From positions 1 to 33,886 of the forward strand of contig JACMPD010000059.1 in assembly GCA_014377675.1 (NCBI GenBank): a DNA stretch of 33,886 bases, read 5' to 3'. Of the stretch, positions 1 through 10,110 are shown piece after piece. A model generated the notes under the pieces. It searched no databases. It was given only the letters and a program-made list of their open reading frames with translations, and had not been told where the DNA came from. The stretch comes from Taibaiella sp. (GTDB lineage: Bacteria > Bacteroidota > Bacteroidia > Chitinophagales > Chitinophagaceae). Positions within the stretch are counted from its first letter, which is position 1. Every line of letters begins with the position of its first letter. The position numbers and the translations under genes were made by a program.

Positions 1-1077
1 ATTGATGAAATTGATGCTATTGGCCGCGCGAGAGGCAAAAACATGATGATGAGCAATGATGAAAGGGAAAACACCCTGAACCAGATGCTCGTGGAAATGG
101 ATGGTTTTAGCGGGGATAGCGGCATTATAGTACTTGCTGCTACTAACAGGCCTGACGTATTAGATACCGCATTGTTGCGCCCGGGTCGCTTTGACAGGCA
201 GATTTCAATAGACATCCCTGATGTTAAAGGCAGGGAAAAGATATTTGATGTGCATCTGAAACCTATCAAAAAGTCAAAAGATTTGAATATCCATAAACTT
301 GCGGTTCAGACGCCTGGTTTTGCAGGAGCCGACATTGCAAATATTTGTAATGAAGCTGCACTTATTGCAGCAAGGAAAGGTAAGCCAGAAGTTGAAATGT
401 CAGACTTCAATGATGCGGTTGACCGTGTGATAGGTGGTCTTGAAAAGAAGAATAAAATTATACTTCCCGAAGAAAAGCGCATTATTGCTTATCATGAGGC
501 CGGACATGCAGTATCAGGCTGGTTCCTGGAACACGCTCACCCATTGGTGAAAGTAACAATAGTTCCGCGCGGAGTAGCGGCATTGGGGTATGCGCAATAC
601 CTGCCAAAAGAGATGTATATCCGTACTACAGACCATCTGATGGATGATATGTGTATGTCACTTGGCGGCAGGGCTGTTGAAGAACTGGTATTTGGTAAAA
701 TATCAACTGGTGCGTTAAGCGATCTGCAGCATGTTACCCGCATGGCCTACGCAATGGTATCGATGTACGGTATGAATGAAAACATAGGCAATATTTCATT
801 TTACGACCCTCAAAACGAAAACAGTTTCTCAAAACCTTATTCTGAGGAAACAGGTAAAATGATTGACAACGAGGTGCGTAAACTGGTAGCTGAAGCCTAC
901 GACAAAACAAAAGCACTGCTTGTTGATAAAATGCAATATGTAACCGCCATCGCTGAAGAACTACTGAAAAAAGAAGTAATATTTAAAGACGATATGGAGA
1001 ACCTGATAGGAAAAAGACCCTATGAAGACGCAATAGCAAATGAAGATGCGCCTATTGAACCGCAGAAACTTATCTGA
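1..1077 (+). CDS. ftsH: ATP-dependent zinc metalloprotease FtsH, 3' part (5' end outside window)
   Basis: Reading frame is open from base 1 (IDEIDAIGRARGKN...); Walker B IDEID, SRH-like ATNRPDVLDTALLRPGRFDRQ, zinc site HEAGH. Confidence 0.97.
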   Translation: MDEIDAIGRARGKNMMMSNDERENTLNQMLVEMDGFSGDSGIIVLAATNRPDVLDTALLRPGRFDRQISIDIPDVKGREKIFDVHLKPIKKSKDLNIHKLAVQTPGFAGADIANICNEAALIAARKGKPEVEMSDFNDAVDRVIGGLEKKNKIILPEEKRIIAYHEAGHAVSGWFLEHAHPLVKVTIVPRGVAALGYAQYLPKEMYIRTTDHLMDDMCMSLGGRAVEELVFGKISTGALSDLQHVTRMAYAMVSMYGMNENIGNISFYDPQNENSFSKPYSEETGKMIDNEVRKLVAEAYDKTKALLVDKMQYVTAIAEELLKKEVIFKDDMENLIGKRPYEDAIANEDAPIEPQKLI

Positions 1078-1104
1078 TAAATATTAAGTAATTTTAACTA
1101 AATA

Positions 1105-1132
1105 AAATAGCCGCTCATTTGAGTGGCTATTT
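1105..1132. terminator. Hairpin terminator between convergent ftsH and hypothetical gene
   Basis: AAATAGCC-G-CTCA-TT-TGAG-T-GGCTATTT stem followed by TTATTTTA. Confidence 0.75.
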
Positions 1133-1147
1133 TTATTTTACAGACAG

Positions 1148-1807
1148 TTATTTGTTTAATTGCAACTTTGAATCAGGAATGTGAACAGGATTTGAAGCCA
1201 TCCTTTTATTGAGTAATTCGGCACCAGGGAAATATTCCATATCAAAAATCCGGGACTTAAAGTAGTATTTCGGTGAAGATCGTTTTTTCAATTTTTTCTC
1301 ATCATACTCCATTTTATAAAAATAGGCCAACTGTTTAAAATGCGCATCATTAATAATCAGTCCCTTCCCAACACTTATCCCATGATATTCATTACCGTTA
1401 ATCTGTGGCAGTTCAGGTTTACCATAAGTGATAATGAGGTATTTGTCCTTCAACGCCGGCAGTTGCTGCAATGGTGATCCATCTTTATCGAGCAAAACAC
1501 CAGCAAGCATGTTCGCCTTAATCTTGTCGTAATTCGTATCTATAAAGTAGTATACAGGGCAATATTTGAAGTGATCAGTAAAATCATTGATCATTACTTC
1601 CCTCACTTTGTCCCGGTCGTTCCTCAGTGCTTGCAGCATAGAGGTGTTGTTAGCCCTTGCTAAACCTTCTTCTCTGTTGCGTTCCGCTTTTAACTGCACC
1701 AGTATGGCTAATGGCCCTTTAACTTCAACAGGCGCCACCTGTGCGGAAGCGCCTGTTGAAATAAGGAAGCAAGAAGTAAAATATATTGAGTATTTTATTT
1801 TGTTCAT
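1148..1807 (-). CDS. Hypothetical secreted protein (signal peptide ending ASAQ)
   Basis: 219-aa ORF with an N-terminal hydrophobic signal; no recognised domain. Confidence 0.75.
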   Translation of the reverse strand: MNKIKYSIYFTSCFLISTGASAQVAPVEVKGPLAILVQLKAERNREEGLARANNTSMLQALRNDRDKVREVMINDFTDHFKYCPVYYFIDTNYDKIKANMLAGVLLDKDGSPLQQLPALKDKYLIITYGKPELPQINGNEYHGISVGKGLIINDAHFKQLAYFYKMEYDEKKLKKRSSPKYYFKSRIFDMEYFPGAELLNKRMASNPVHIPDSKLQLNK

Positions 1808-1858
1808 ACAATAACAACAGCAAAAAAATTTATTTATCTTGTCATTATACCTACTTTG

Positions 1859-2089
1859 TTACGGTCTTGGTGGCCTAGGCGGCCGTGGAGGTGCAGGTGG
1901 TAATTGCCGTGACCTGCGTAAAGCCCCCGGGCGATGTGGATGTGGATGCCTATTAATACGGGAGCCGTCAGGCCGCACAACTGCTCTTCGCGGATGTCTC
2001 CTTAAACGCGGGCGTAGCGGCTGTGCAAAGCAATCCATACTGATCATTTGAATTGCGAGGACCAGAATCGCTGCTGAAAATAATCTCAT
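1859..2089 (-). CDS. Small secreted Pro/Arg/His-rich protein
   Basis: 76-aa ORF with signal peptide (MRLFSAAILVLAIQMISMDCFAQ) followed by a strongly Pro/Arg-rich low-complexity tail. Confidence 0.5.
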   Translation of the reverse strand: MRLFSAAILVLAIQMISMDCFAQPLRPRLRRHPRRAVVRPDGSRINRHPHPHRPGALRRSRQLPPAPPRPPRPPRP

Positions 2090-2227
2090 GTTTTTTGTGT
2101 TTAAATGTTTTAATTACAAAAATCAGGCCGTCCGCTCTGCAACCTTGATAATCGCGTCATTACGATTAAAATAATACAAAAATACCGGTACAGCAAGTTA
2201 CCGGGATTTGTTTGATTATTAATAGTC

Positions 2228-2986
2228 TTATGCGCTGTTTGCACTACCTGATAGCACCGCTGAAATATATTCACGGTTGAGGCGGGCGATATTTTCAAGT
2301 GAAATGCCTTTAGGACATTCCGCCTCACATGCACCAATGTTAGTGCAGCTACCGAACCCTTCTGTATCCATCTGGTTCACCATGTTAACTGCACGTGCTT
2401 TACGCTCCGGCTCCCCCTGAGGAAGTAACGAAAGGTGAGAAACCTTTGCAGAAACGAATAACATGGCGGAAGCATTAGGACAGGCGGCTACACAAGCCCC
2501 ACAACCGATACACATGGCAGCGGCGAAAGAGTCGTCAGCTTTTTGTTTCTCAACAGGCAGTGCGTTCGCATCAACGGCATTACCGGTATTGACTGATATA
2601 TAACCCCCTGATTGTATAATTCGATCAAACGAACTACGGTTAACTACCAGATCTTTAATAACCGGGAAGGCGTTAGCGCGCCATGGCTCTACTACTATAG
2701 TATCACCATCTTTATACTCGCGCATGTGCAGCTGGCAGGTAGTATTATGCGTCCACGGGCCATGCGCGCGGCCATTTATATACATACTGCACATGCCGCA
2801 AATACCTTCACGGCAGTCATGATCAAAAGCCACAGGCTCTTTACCTTCCGCCACTAACTGCTCATTCAACACATCAAACATCTCAAGGAATGACATTTCA
2901 GAAGAAATGTTGCTCACCTTAAACGTTTCAAAGGCACCTTGTGTTTTGTTGTTTTTTTGCTTCCAAACCTTTAAGGTGAGGTTCAT
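2228..2986 (-). CDS. sdhB: Succinate dehydrogenase/fumarate reductase iron-sulfur subunit
   Basis: [23 protein letters not shown] [2Fe-2S] motif and [15 protein letters not shown] / [15 protein letters not shown] cluster ligands; start taken as [10 protein letters not shown] (ORF extends to 3001). Confidence 0.96.
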   Translation of the reverse strand: MNLTLKVWKQKNNKTQGAFETFKVSNISSEMSFLEMFDVLNEQLVAEGKEPVAFDHDCREGICGMCSMYINGRAHGPWTHNTTCQLHMREYKDGDTIVVEPWRANAFPVIKDLVVNRSSFDRIIQSGGYISVNTGNAVDANALPVEKQKADDSFAAAMCIGCGACVAACPNASAMLFVSAKVSHLSLLPQGEPERKARAVNMVNQMDTEGFGSCTNIGACEAECPKGISLENIARLNREYISAVLSGSANSA

Positions 2987-3069
2987 ATGATAATGTTGCA
3001 TACGTTACGATTTTGTATTTCGGAAATAGCGCAATACTTATTGCTATTCTTCATCAACTTATAATATTT

Positions 3070-5046
3070 TTACTTGTAACTTCTCTGTGATGGATGAACA
3101 ACTTCGTAAATCAATTCTTCTTTATGCATTACAAAATTTCCGTCCCCTTTATATTCCCAGGCAGAAACATTCATGTAGTTTTCGTCATCGCGCAATGCTT
3201 CGCCATCTTCGGTCTGATATTCTTCGCGGAAGTGGCCGCCGCAACTTTCATTGCGGTTAAGCGCGTCAATGCACATCAGCTCACCTAGTTCAATAAAATC
3301 TGCTACACGCCCTGCCTTATCTAACTCAGGGTTATATTCTTTAATATCACCTGGAATCCGGACATCGCTCCAGAATTCCTTTTTAAGTGACTTAATTTCT
3401 TCTATGGCTTCTTTCAGTCCTTTGGCATTCCGACCCATGCCGCACTTGTCCCACATTATTTTCCCCAAGCGCTTATGAAAGCTTTCCACGCTTCGCTTCC
3501 CCTTGATGCCCATAAGGCGGTTAATGCGATCGTTAACGTCTTTTTCAGCCGCCGCAAACGCAGGGTGGTCAGTAGGTATTGCTTTTGTACGGATATCGTC
3601 AGCCAGGTTATTGCCTAATGTGTAAGGTATTACGAAGTAGCCATCAGCCAAACCCTGCATCAATGCAGATGCCCCGAGCCTGTTAGCACCATGGTCACTG
3701 AAGTTAGCTTCACCTAATGCATAAAGCCCAGGCACAGTTGTCATCAGTTCATAATCGACCCACAGGCCGCCCATAGTATAGTGCACTGCGGGATAAATAC
3801 GCATCGGCACTTTATAGGGGTTTTCACCGGTTATCTTTTCAAACATCTCAAACAGGTTGCCATATTTCGATTTCACTACATCACGGCCCAAATCAATAAT
3901 TTCGGCTTTCGAGGCATTCTGTTTTCCTTGTTTGTTTGCTTCAATTTTGCCATAGCGTTCAATAGCAGCGGCAAAGTCAAGATAGACGGCCATTTTTGAC
4001 GAGCCTACGCCATAACCCGCATCGCAAAGCTCCTTGGCACGACGGCTTGCCACGTCCCTTGGCACCAGGTTACCGAACGCAGGGTATCTCCTTTCCAGGT
4101 AATAGTCGCGTTCTTCTTCAGGAATATCAGTTGGTTCGCGGTTATCGCCCTTTGCTTTTGGTACCCAAATGCGGCCATCATTTCGCAATGACTCTGACAT
4201 CAGTGTGAGCTTACTCTGGTGGTCACCGCTAACAGGAATACATGTTGGGTGAATCTGTGTAAAGCAAGGGTTACCAAAAAACGCACCTTTTTTATGTGCT
4301 TTCCATGCTGCGGTAACATTACTGCCCATTGCGTTTGTAGACAGATAGAAAACGTTACCATAACCACCTGTGCATAAAAGCACTGCATGTCCGAAATGTC
4401 GCTCCAGCTCTCCTGTCACCAGGTTACGTGCAATGATACCACGCGCTTTGCCTTCTACCATTACCACTTCAAGCATCTCATGTCTGCTGAACATTTCAAC
4501 AGTACCCAGAGACACCTGGCGCTCAAGACCTTGGTAAGCACCAATAAGCAACTGCTGCCCGGTCTGACCTGCTGCATAAAAGGTACGCTGCACCTGGGTG
4601 CCACCGAATGAACGGTTACTTAGCAAGCCGCCATACTCCCGTGCGAATGGAACACCGGCAGCCACGCATTGGTCAATAATGTTTACGCTTACCTCCGCAA
4701 GGCGGTGCACATTACCCTCGCGAGCCCGGTAATCGCCGCCTTTAATTGTATCGTAAAACAAGCGATAGGTACTATCGCCATCATTCTGGTAATTTTTAGC
4801 CGCATTTATCCCGCCCTGTGCTGCAATGGAATGAGCCCTGCGGGGGCTGTCCTGAAAACAAAAAGCCTTCACTTTATAGCCCATTTCGCCAAGGGAAGCC
4901 GCAGCTGACGCGCCGGCGAGGCCGGTACCCACTACAATTATTTCCAGGTGACGCTTGTTTGCAGGGTTTACAAGCTTACAAGTGGACTTATAAGTTGTCC
5001 ATTTGGAATCAATAGAACCGGATGGAATTTTAGAATTAAGTGCCAT
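3070..5046 (-). CDS. sdhA: Succinate dehydrogenase/fumarate reductase flavoprotein subunit
   Basis: [28 protein letters not shown]-binding motif, [50 protein letters not shown]. Start taken as MALNSK; ORF extends to 5061. Confidence 0.97.
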   Translation of the reverse strand: MALNSKIPSGSIDSKWTTYKSTCKLVNPANKRHLEIIVVGTGLAGASAAASLGEMGYKVKAFCFQDSPRRAHSIAAQGGINAAKNYQNDGDSTYRLFYDTIKGGDYRAREGNVHRLAEVSVNIIDQCVAAGVPFAREYGGLLSNRSFGGTQVQRTFYAAGQTGQQLLIGAYQGLERQVSLGTVEMFSRHEMLEVVMVEGKARGIIARNLVTGELERHFGHAVLLCTGGYGNVFYLSTNAMGSNVTAAWKAHKKGAFFGNPCFTQIHPTCIPVSGDHQSKLTLMSESLRNDGRIWVPKAKGDNREPTDIPEEERDYYLERRYPAFGNLVPRDVASRRAKELCDAGYGVGSSKMAVYLDFAAAIERYGKIEANKQGKQNASKAEIIDLGRDVVKSKYGNLFEMFEKITGENPYKVPMRIYPAVHYTMGGLWVDYELMTTVPGLYALGEANFSDHGANRLGASALMQGLADGYFVIPYTLGNNLADDIRTKAIPTDHPAFAAAEKDVNDRINRLMGIKGKRSVESFHKRLGKIMWDKCGMGRNAKGLKEAIEEIKSLKKEFWSDVRIPGDIKEYNPELDKAGRVADFIELGELMCIDALNRNESCGGHFREEYQTEDGEALRDDENYMNVSAWEYKGDGNFVMHKEELIYEVVHPSQRSYK

Positions 5047-5139
5047 ATAATAAAATATCAATAATCAAAAAATAGACTCAAATTCCCACAACTGCTGATC
5101 TAATAAGTCGCTGTTGCTGCATGAGCAATGTTGAACAAA

Positions 5140-5808
5140 TTATTTAATCCACTGCATAAAAAATGCGACAGGCATAGCGGCAAAAATCAAGGGTACAATT
5201 ATTGAAAACGCTATACCAATGCTTTTAATAAATCCCTTATATTTATGTGTACCCAGGCCAAGTGTCTGAAACGAGCTGTAAAAGCCATGTACAAGATGCC
5301 AGCCGAGAGAAATACATCCAAATGTATACACTATAACAACCCAGCTCATCTGGAACTCATCCCTCATCATCTCAAAAAGGTTCTTTTCCCCATTGCCTGA
5401 TAATTGAGAATAGCGGTTTGGCGCCCAGAATTTTGAAAGGTGTAGTACAAGGAACAGTAGTATTAAAGTGCCCAACAACGCCATACTGCGGCTATACCAT
5501 TTGCTTGTCTGGTTGCCGGCGCTTACGGCATACCTGTTAGTTCTTTTTGCACGATTAGAAGACCATAACATTAGGCCCTGCACTATATGAAGTATTAAAA
5601 AACCGAATAGTCCAAACTCTATCGCACGGATTAAGAAATTTGTACCCATAAAGTGCGCCGCTTCATTAAATCTCACCCCGCCATCATTATAAAAAATCTG
5701 GGCGTTTACATAGCAATGTACTATGAGAAACAGAATAAGAAATAACCCTGTAAGCGACATCTGTAATTTCTTCCCTATGGAAGTGTTGAAGTAATGTTTC
5801 CAGTTCAT
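5140..5808 (-). CDS. sdhC: Succinate dehydrogenase cytochrome b subunit (b558 type)
   Basis: Multi-TM protein with conserved histidines (LFLIVHCYVNAQ, HIVQGLMLW, WHLVHGFYSSFQTLG), directly upstream of sdhA on the same strand. Confidence 0.93.
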   Translation of the reverse strand: MNWKHYFNTSIGKKLQMSLTGLFLILFLIVHCYVNAQIFYNDGGVRFNEAAHFMGTNFLIRAIEFGLFGFLILHIVQGLMLWSSNRAKRTNRYAVSAGNQTSKWYSRSMALLGTLILLFLVLHLSKFWAPNRYSQLSGNGEKNLFEMMRDEFQMSWVVIVYTFGCISLGWHLVHGFYSSFQTLGLGTHKYKGFIKSIGIAFSIIVPLIFAAMPVAFFMQWIK

Positions 5809-6044
5809 GCGAAATCCGGCTGTATTAAGTGTAGAAATGATTAATTGCAGTGCAAAGATAATCGTAATTAACTAAAAGCATAATTTCGTTTAACTACATT
5901 AGCAATAACTTCAACAAAAATTTAAGAATTTCATCAGAAATTTTCCAATTGTTCAATACGCATAGCTTTTTTGCGTTTTATGTAGTAACGAATATTTTAT
6001 TTATCAGTTTTAGAAAACAAAATCTTTTACTACTTTTGAACACT

Positions 6045-6197
6045 ATGAAAAACGGCATCATTCGGGCTATTGCACTGTTGTTAATCTTCTCTTTTTTCGC
6101 CAGTTGAGTTTCTTCTACAAGAACTCCGTGGCGCAGGCATCGCTTTAACGCCCATTACAGGGGCGAAGGCAAATATTGGTACTCCAAGGGAAGTTGA
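6045..6197 (+). pseudogene. Possible small lipoprotein ORF interrupted by TGA at the lipobox Cys position
   Basis: MKNGIIRAIALLLIFSFFAS-TGA(6105-6107)-VSSTRTPWRRHRFNAHYRGEGKYWYSKGS-TGA(6195-6197); TACTTTTG promoter-like box at 6031-6038. Confidence 0.3.
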
Positions 6198-6517
6198 TGC
6201 ATCCGGCCGGCCATATACCAAACATATAATTTCTGCAAATAAGTAGGCTCTTTTTTAAAAAAAAGACATATTGTTCTATTTCGAAAAAAATCTGGCACGA
6301 ATTTTTCTGTTGTTTTTATAAGAAGTTATCTGAGTCTTTTTCCATGCTTTTGGTAAATTACTGATGATGACAGTTTATTATTAACCCTGAAAATATGATG
6401 GTATGGTTAGTCTACTACTAATATTCGCAATTTCTATGTCTTTTATTGTCCGTGGATTCGAAAATTTCTTTAAGTAGCGGGTCTAGGGCCACCTAAAAAT
6501 ATTTCTTGGTATATTAA

Positions 6518-7768
6518 TTAGGGGAACTGATTTAAGTACACCGCTATTTCAGTTAAGATATTTTCAGTGGCACCTGTTCTTGATAGAATGTAATTTTTCC
6601 CTTTTGCCCCGCTCTCTTTAGCCTGAATTCTGTCATTAGTATTCAGAATTGCTCTGGTAAGCTCAGTGCTGTTTTTAATCATCTGAGCACCATCCTGCTT
6701 CAACAGCTCCGCTGCTTCAATAAACTGATGATAGACTGGCCCAAAGCAACACGGCACCCCATATACTGCCGCCTCTAATACATTGTGCACCCCTGCTTTC
6801 CCAAACCCACCGCCGATATAAGAAATATCCGAGTATTGGTACAGTTCCAGCAGCAGACCTACCCTATCTACTAATAGTATTCGCTTTCCTGTTCCTTCAA
6901 GAAACTGTGACCATCTAATGGTTTCACCCACCATTAATTTTTCGATGCTTTTAATATGCGCTTCATCTACATTATGCGGTACAAGCATTAGCCGCCACTC
7001 ATGTGGAAGGTCTTTCAAGACATTTTGCAGTAATGCTTCATCTGCCGGCCAAGTGCTGCCGGCAACAACTATTTTGAACCCTTTACAAAACTCATCTGCT
7101 ATTTGCTGTTTCCCTGCATTACCGGCAGCTTTCACTACCCTATCAAACCTTGTATCGCCACTTACCGTAACATTGCTTAAGCCAATTTTTGTTAATAAAT
7201 CAGCACTGTTACTATCCTGTACAAAAACATGAGTTAATAAGTGAAGCATTTTTCGTTGCAGGCTGCCATACCACTTAAAAAATCCATGCCTTTCATTAAA
7301 TACTGCTGATACAAGAAACGTAGGGATATTTCGTTTCTTAAGACCGCTGAGATAATAATACCACAAATCATATTTAACGAAAAGGCACAGAACCGGATTT
7401 ATCAAATCAAGAAACGATTCCGCGTTTGCACGGTTATCTACCGGAAGATAAAAGACGTAGTCGGCACCAATATAGTTTTTCCTTACCTCGTAACCTGAAG
7501 GCGAGTAGAATGTTATCAATATGGCGTAAGACCCGTATCGTTCCTTGATTGCCTCAATAAGAGGCCTTCCCTGCTCAAACTCGCCAAGCGACGCACAATG
7601 CATCCAAATGACTTTCCGCGTTTCAGCTGCCAATGCGTTGCTTATCTTCCCAATTAAGCCTTTTCTTCCGTTAACAAACAATTTTGCTTTTGGGTTAAAG
7701 GCTGAGGCCACCTTTATGCCTGTGGCATACGCTCCTACCCCTGCCCTGTAGATAATAGTCTGCAACAT
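6518..7768 (-). CDS. waaA: 3-deoxy-D-manno-octulosonic acid (Kdo) transferase
   Basis: 416 aa; VIWMHCASLGEFEQGRPLIEAIK, ITFYSPSGYEVRKN, GGGFGKAGVHNVLEAAVYGVPCCFGP motifs. Confidence 0.95.
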   Translation of the reverse strand: MLQTIIYRAGVGAYATGIKVASAFNPKAKLFVNGRKGLIGKISNALAAETRKVIWMHCASLGEFEQGRPLIEAIKERYGSYAILITFYSPSGYEVRKNYIGADYVFYLPVDNRANAESFLDLINPVLCLFVKYDLWYYYLSGLKKRNIPTFLVSAVFNERHGFFKWYGSLQRKMLHLLTHVFVQDSNSADLLTKIGLSNVTVSGDTRFDRVVKAAGNAGKQQIADEFCKGFKIVVAGSTWPADEALLQNVLKDLPHEWRLMLVPHNVDEAHIKSIEKLMVGETIRWSQFLEGTGKRILLVDRVGLLLELYQYSDISYIGGGFGKAGVHNVLEAAVYGVPCCFGPVYHQFIEAAELLKQDGAQMIKNSTELTRAILNTNDRIQAKESGAKGKNYILSRTGATENILTEIAVYLNQFP

Positions 7769-8556
7769 TAAAACGAAATATCTTCAGATTTACGTTTAAA
7801 GATGGGGATCACCCACCCGCCACGGAGGCCTACAAGCATATCTATGCGTTGCGCATTGTCAGAGCGCATAACGTCATAAAGGTAGTCACGCCTGCCGCGG
7901 GTAAACCCAACCATAACATCAACACCTATATTGAAGTTTAACAGACCGTTATGGGCAAAATAAGAATAACCAGCAAATTGCTCTACAAACCAGCCATTGG
8001 TTAACCGGTCGTAGCCTTTCAGATATCCGCCCTGCAATTGGGCAACATCTTTCTGGTCGTTGAAAATATTTATTTTATGCTGAATAAATCCCGCTGTTGT
8101 CAAAATCATCCAGCCATTATCAGGTTGAGCTGGATTTCGGTTGAAAATATGCCCTGCTGAAATGCCTGCCAGGTATCCGCGTTCATAAATAGGTACGCCC
8201 GTGCGGATACCACTTGTATTTAAAAACTGTACTTCCTTTCCATTAAATTGCGTTGAATATTTATCTTTTATATTTATCATAAGGGAATCTTCCTTTATCT
8301 GATTACCCGATAGGAAATCAAATTTTACGCCGAAGATCCAGTTCGTTTTAGTTTTATAAGTTATGGCCGGCCCCAACCTGTAATTAATTCCAAACCGTTT
8401 TGCCATATCAAACAAGGGAAGATCTGCTGATATATTTCCATTCAATATAAAACCTGAGTGTGCTTTTATTGTTGAGTCATAGCCGAACAATTCATTCTGC
8501 GCAAAAGACGACAAATGAACTGCAAGCAAAATAAACAGTATCGCATACTTTTTCAT
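7768..8556 (-). CDS. Hypothetical outer-membrane/secreted protein
   Basis: 262 aa, signal peptide (..LSSFAQ), beta-rich. Stop overlaps waaA start (TAATG), suggesting translational coupling. Confidence 0.75.
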   Translation of the reverse strand: MKKYAILFILLAVHLSSFAQNELFGYDSTIKAHSGFILNGNISADLPLFDMAKRFGINYRLGPAITYKTKTNWIFGVKFDFLSGNQIKEDSLMINIKDKYSTQFNGKEVQFLNTSGIRTGVPIYERGYLAGISAGHIFNRNPAQPDNGWMILTTAGFIQHKINIFNDQKDVAQLQGGYLKGYDRLTNGWFVEQFAGYSYFAHNGLLNFNIGVDVMVGFTRGRRDYLYDVMRSDNAQRIDMLVGLRGGWVIPIFKRKSEDISF

Positions 8557-8714
8557 TTTGTGAAATTATGGTAAATCCTGAAACAAATTGTTAAAACAAG
8601 CCAAATCCGTTTTGATGTGATAATGCCGCTCATTTTCAAGAATCATTTATGATCAGTGCTCAAACTGAAATTTGTTAATTTTTACTAAAAAAGTGAAAAG
8701 AATAGTAGAAATCG

Positions 8715-8722
8715 TAACTTTG
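8715..8722 (+). promoter_or_regulatory. Bacteroidota -7 promoter element (TAACTTTG)
   Basis: Matches TAnnTTTG, 20 bp upstream of the ORF at 8742. Confidence 0.5.
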
Positions 8723-8741
8723 CAACTCAAAGTGCTTTTAT

Positions 8742-9380
8742 ATGCAAGACAACGACAATGATGCTTCACTTGAGGCGCTTAAAGATATAAGAAGCATAAT
8801 GGATCGTTCTTCACGGTTTGTTTCTCTAAGTGGCATGAGTGGTATATGGGCGGGGCTGACAGCATGTGCCGGCGCGGCTATTGCTTATACATGGTTGCGT
8901 AAACCTGAGTTCAGCTACATTGGTGCTCCAACAGTAGGCACGCCGGAAAATTTCGACAGTTTCACTATAAAGCTAATGTTTTTAGGGATTATGGTTTTTC
9001 TGGTAGCTTTTGCCGGAGCATTTTATTTTACGTTGAAAAAGGCCAGGAAACATAAACATACTTTATGGACCAATGCTTCAAAACAATTGATACTCCATTT
9101 ATTTTATCCATTGTTTGCCGGCGGTGTGTTCAGTGTCAGCTTTATTTATAATGGTTGTGGTATGTTTGTAGGGCCGGCTTGCCTTGCGTTTTATGGGTTA
9201 GCCCTTATCAGTGCCAGCCGCCATACATTATCGGATATCCGATACCTGGGCATGTTGGAAGTAGCTTTAGGTTGCTGCAGCCTTTTTTTACCCGGGTTTG
9301 GTTTATATTTTTGGGGTTTCGGCTTTGGTGTGCTCCATATTATATATGGCGCTATGATGTGGACAAAATATGACAAATAA
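8742..9380 (+). CDS. Multi-TM membrane protein of unknown function
   Basis: 212-aa ORF with several hydrophobic helices, immediately followed by a wHTH regulator. Confidence 0.8.
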   Translation: MQDNDNDASLEALKDIRSIMDRSSRFVSLSGMSGIWAGLTACAGAAIAYTWLRKPEFSYIGAPTVGTPENFDSFTIKLMFLGIMVFLVAFAGAFYFTLKKARKHKHTLWTNASKQLILHLFYPLFAGGVFSVSFIYNGCGMFVGPACLAFYGLALISASRHTLSDIRYLGMLEVALGCCSLFLPGFGLYFWGFGFGVLHIIYGAMMWTKYDK

Positions 9381-9383
9381 ATA

Positions 9384-9683
9384 ATGAGCAACCCGATAGG
9401 TCAACTTAACAAGATTTTCGACAGCAGGATAAGAATTGGTATCATGAGCGCACTCATGGTAACTGAGGAAGTGAATTTTAATGAACTGAAGAATCTTATT
9501 GATGTTACCGACGGCAACCTGGCCACCCACCTCAAAACTCTGGAAGAGAACGTATACATAAAAGTACACAAAGGCTTTATTGGTAGAAAAACGAACACTA
9601 CTTATAGTATTACTACTGAAGGTCAGAAAGCGTTCAGGGCGCATCTGGATGCACTGGAGAAAATAATAAAAGGTTTGTCATAA
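9384..9683 (+). CDS. Winged-helix transcriptional regulator (ArsR/MarR-like, PF13601-type)
   Basis: 99 aa: LNKIFDSRIRIGIMSALMVTEEVNFNELKNLIDVTDGNLATHLKTLEENVYIKVHKGFIGRKTNTTYSITTEGQKAF. Confidence 0.9.
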   Translation: MSNPIGQLNKIFDSRIRIGIMSALMVTEEVNFNELKNLIDVTDGNLATHLKTLEENVYIKVHKGFIGRKTNTTYSITTEGQKAFRAHLDALEKIIKGLS

Positions 9684-9705
9684 TTTTTTTTGCCCTATAA
9701 CTTTG
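9675..9705 (+). promoter_or_regulatory. Bacteroidota-type promoter (TTG - N20 - TAACTTTG)
   Basis: TTG at 9675 and TAACTTTG at 9698-9705, upstream of dgkA. Confidence 0.5.
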
Positions 9706-9736
9706 AAATAAAAAGTACTTTTAAAATAGAAATAAA

Positions 9737-10093
9737 ATGAACAAGCTATTTCACATCCCTACCCGGCTGAAAGCATTTGGTTACGCATTAAATGGCTTAA
9801 GGGCGTTGTGGAGGGAACCACACATAAAACTGCATTGTATAGCCGGAATAGTGGCTATTGTAGCGGGGTGCATAAAAACGCTGGATCACCTACATTGGAT
9901 TGCAATTTTCATCGCAATCTCATTAGTTTGGATAGCGGAAGCGCTGAATACCGCAATAGAAAAGCTTTGTGACTTTGCCTGTAACCACCAGCTTTCGCCG
10001 GCAATTAAAAAAATTAAAGATATTTCAGCTGCTGCCGTACTCCTTGCAGCAATACTCAGCGTCAGCATAGCAATTTTCACATTCATTTTTTAA
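9737..10093 (+). CDS. dgkA: Diacylglycerol/undecaprenol kinase family protein
   Basis: 118 aa, three TM helices; ALNGLRALWREPHIKLHC and AEALNTAIEKLCDF signature. Confidence 0.93.
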   Translation: MNKLFHIPTRLKAFGYALNGLRALWREPHIKLHCIAGIVAIVAGCIKTLDHLHWIAIFIAISLVWIAEALNTAIEKLCDFACNHQLSPAIKKIKDISAAAVLLAAILSVSIAIFTFIF

Positions 10094-10110
10094 CCATAAA
10101 CAAACCAAAC

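Noticed and set aside
1839-2051. Gly/Arg-rich + strand ORF
   Set aside because: Antisense of the Pro/Arg-rich secreted ORF; the - strand frame has a signal peptide and is more plausible.
6450-6496. tRNA-like stretch (GGATTCGAAAATTTC)
   Set aside because: Resembles a T-loop by eye, but no acceptor, D or anticodon arms can be assembled around it.
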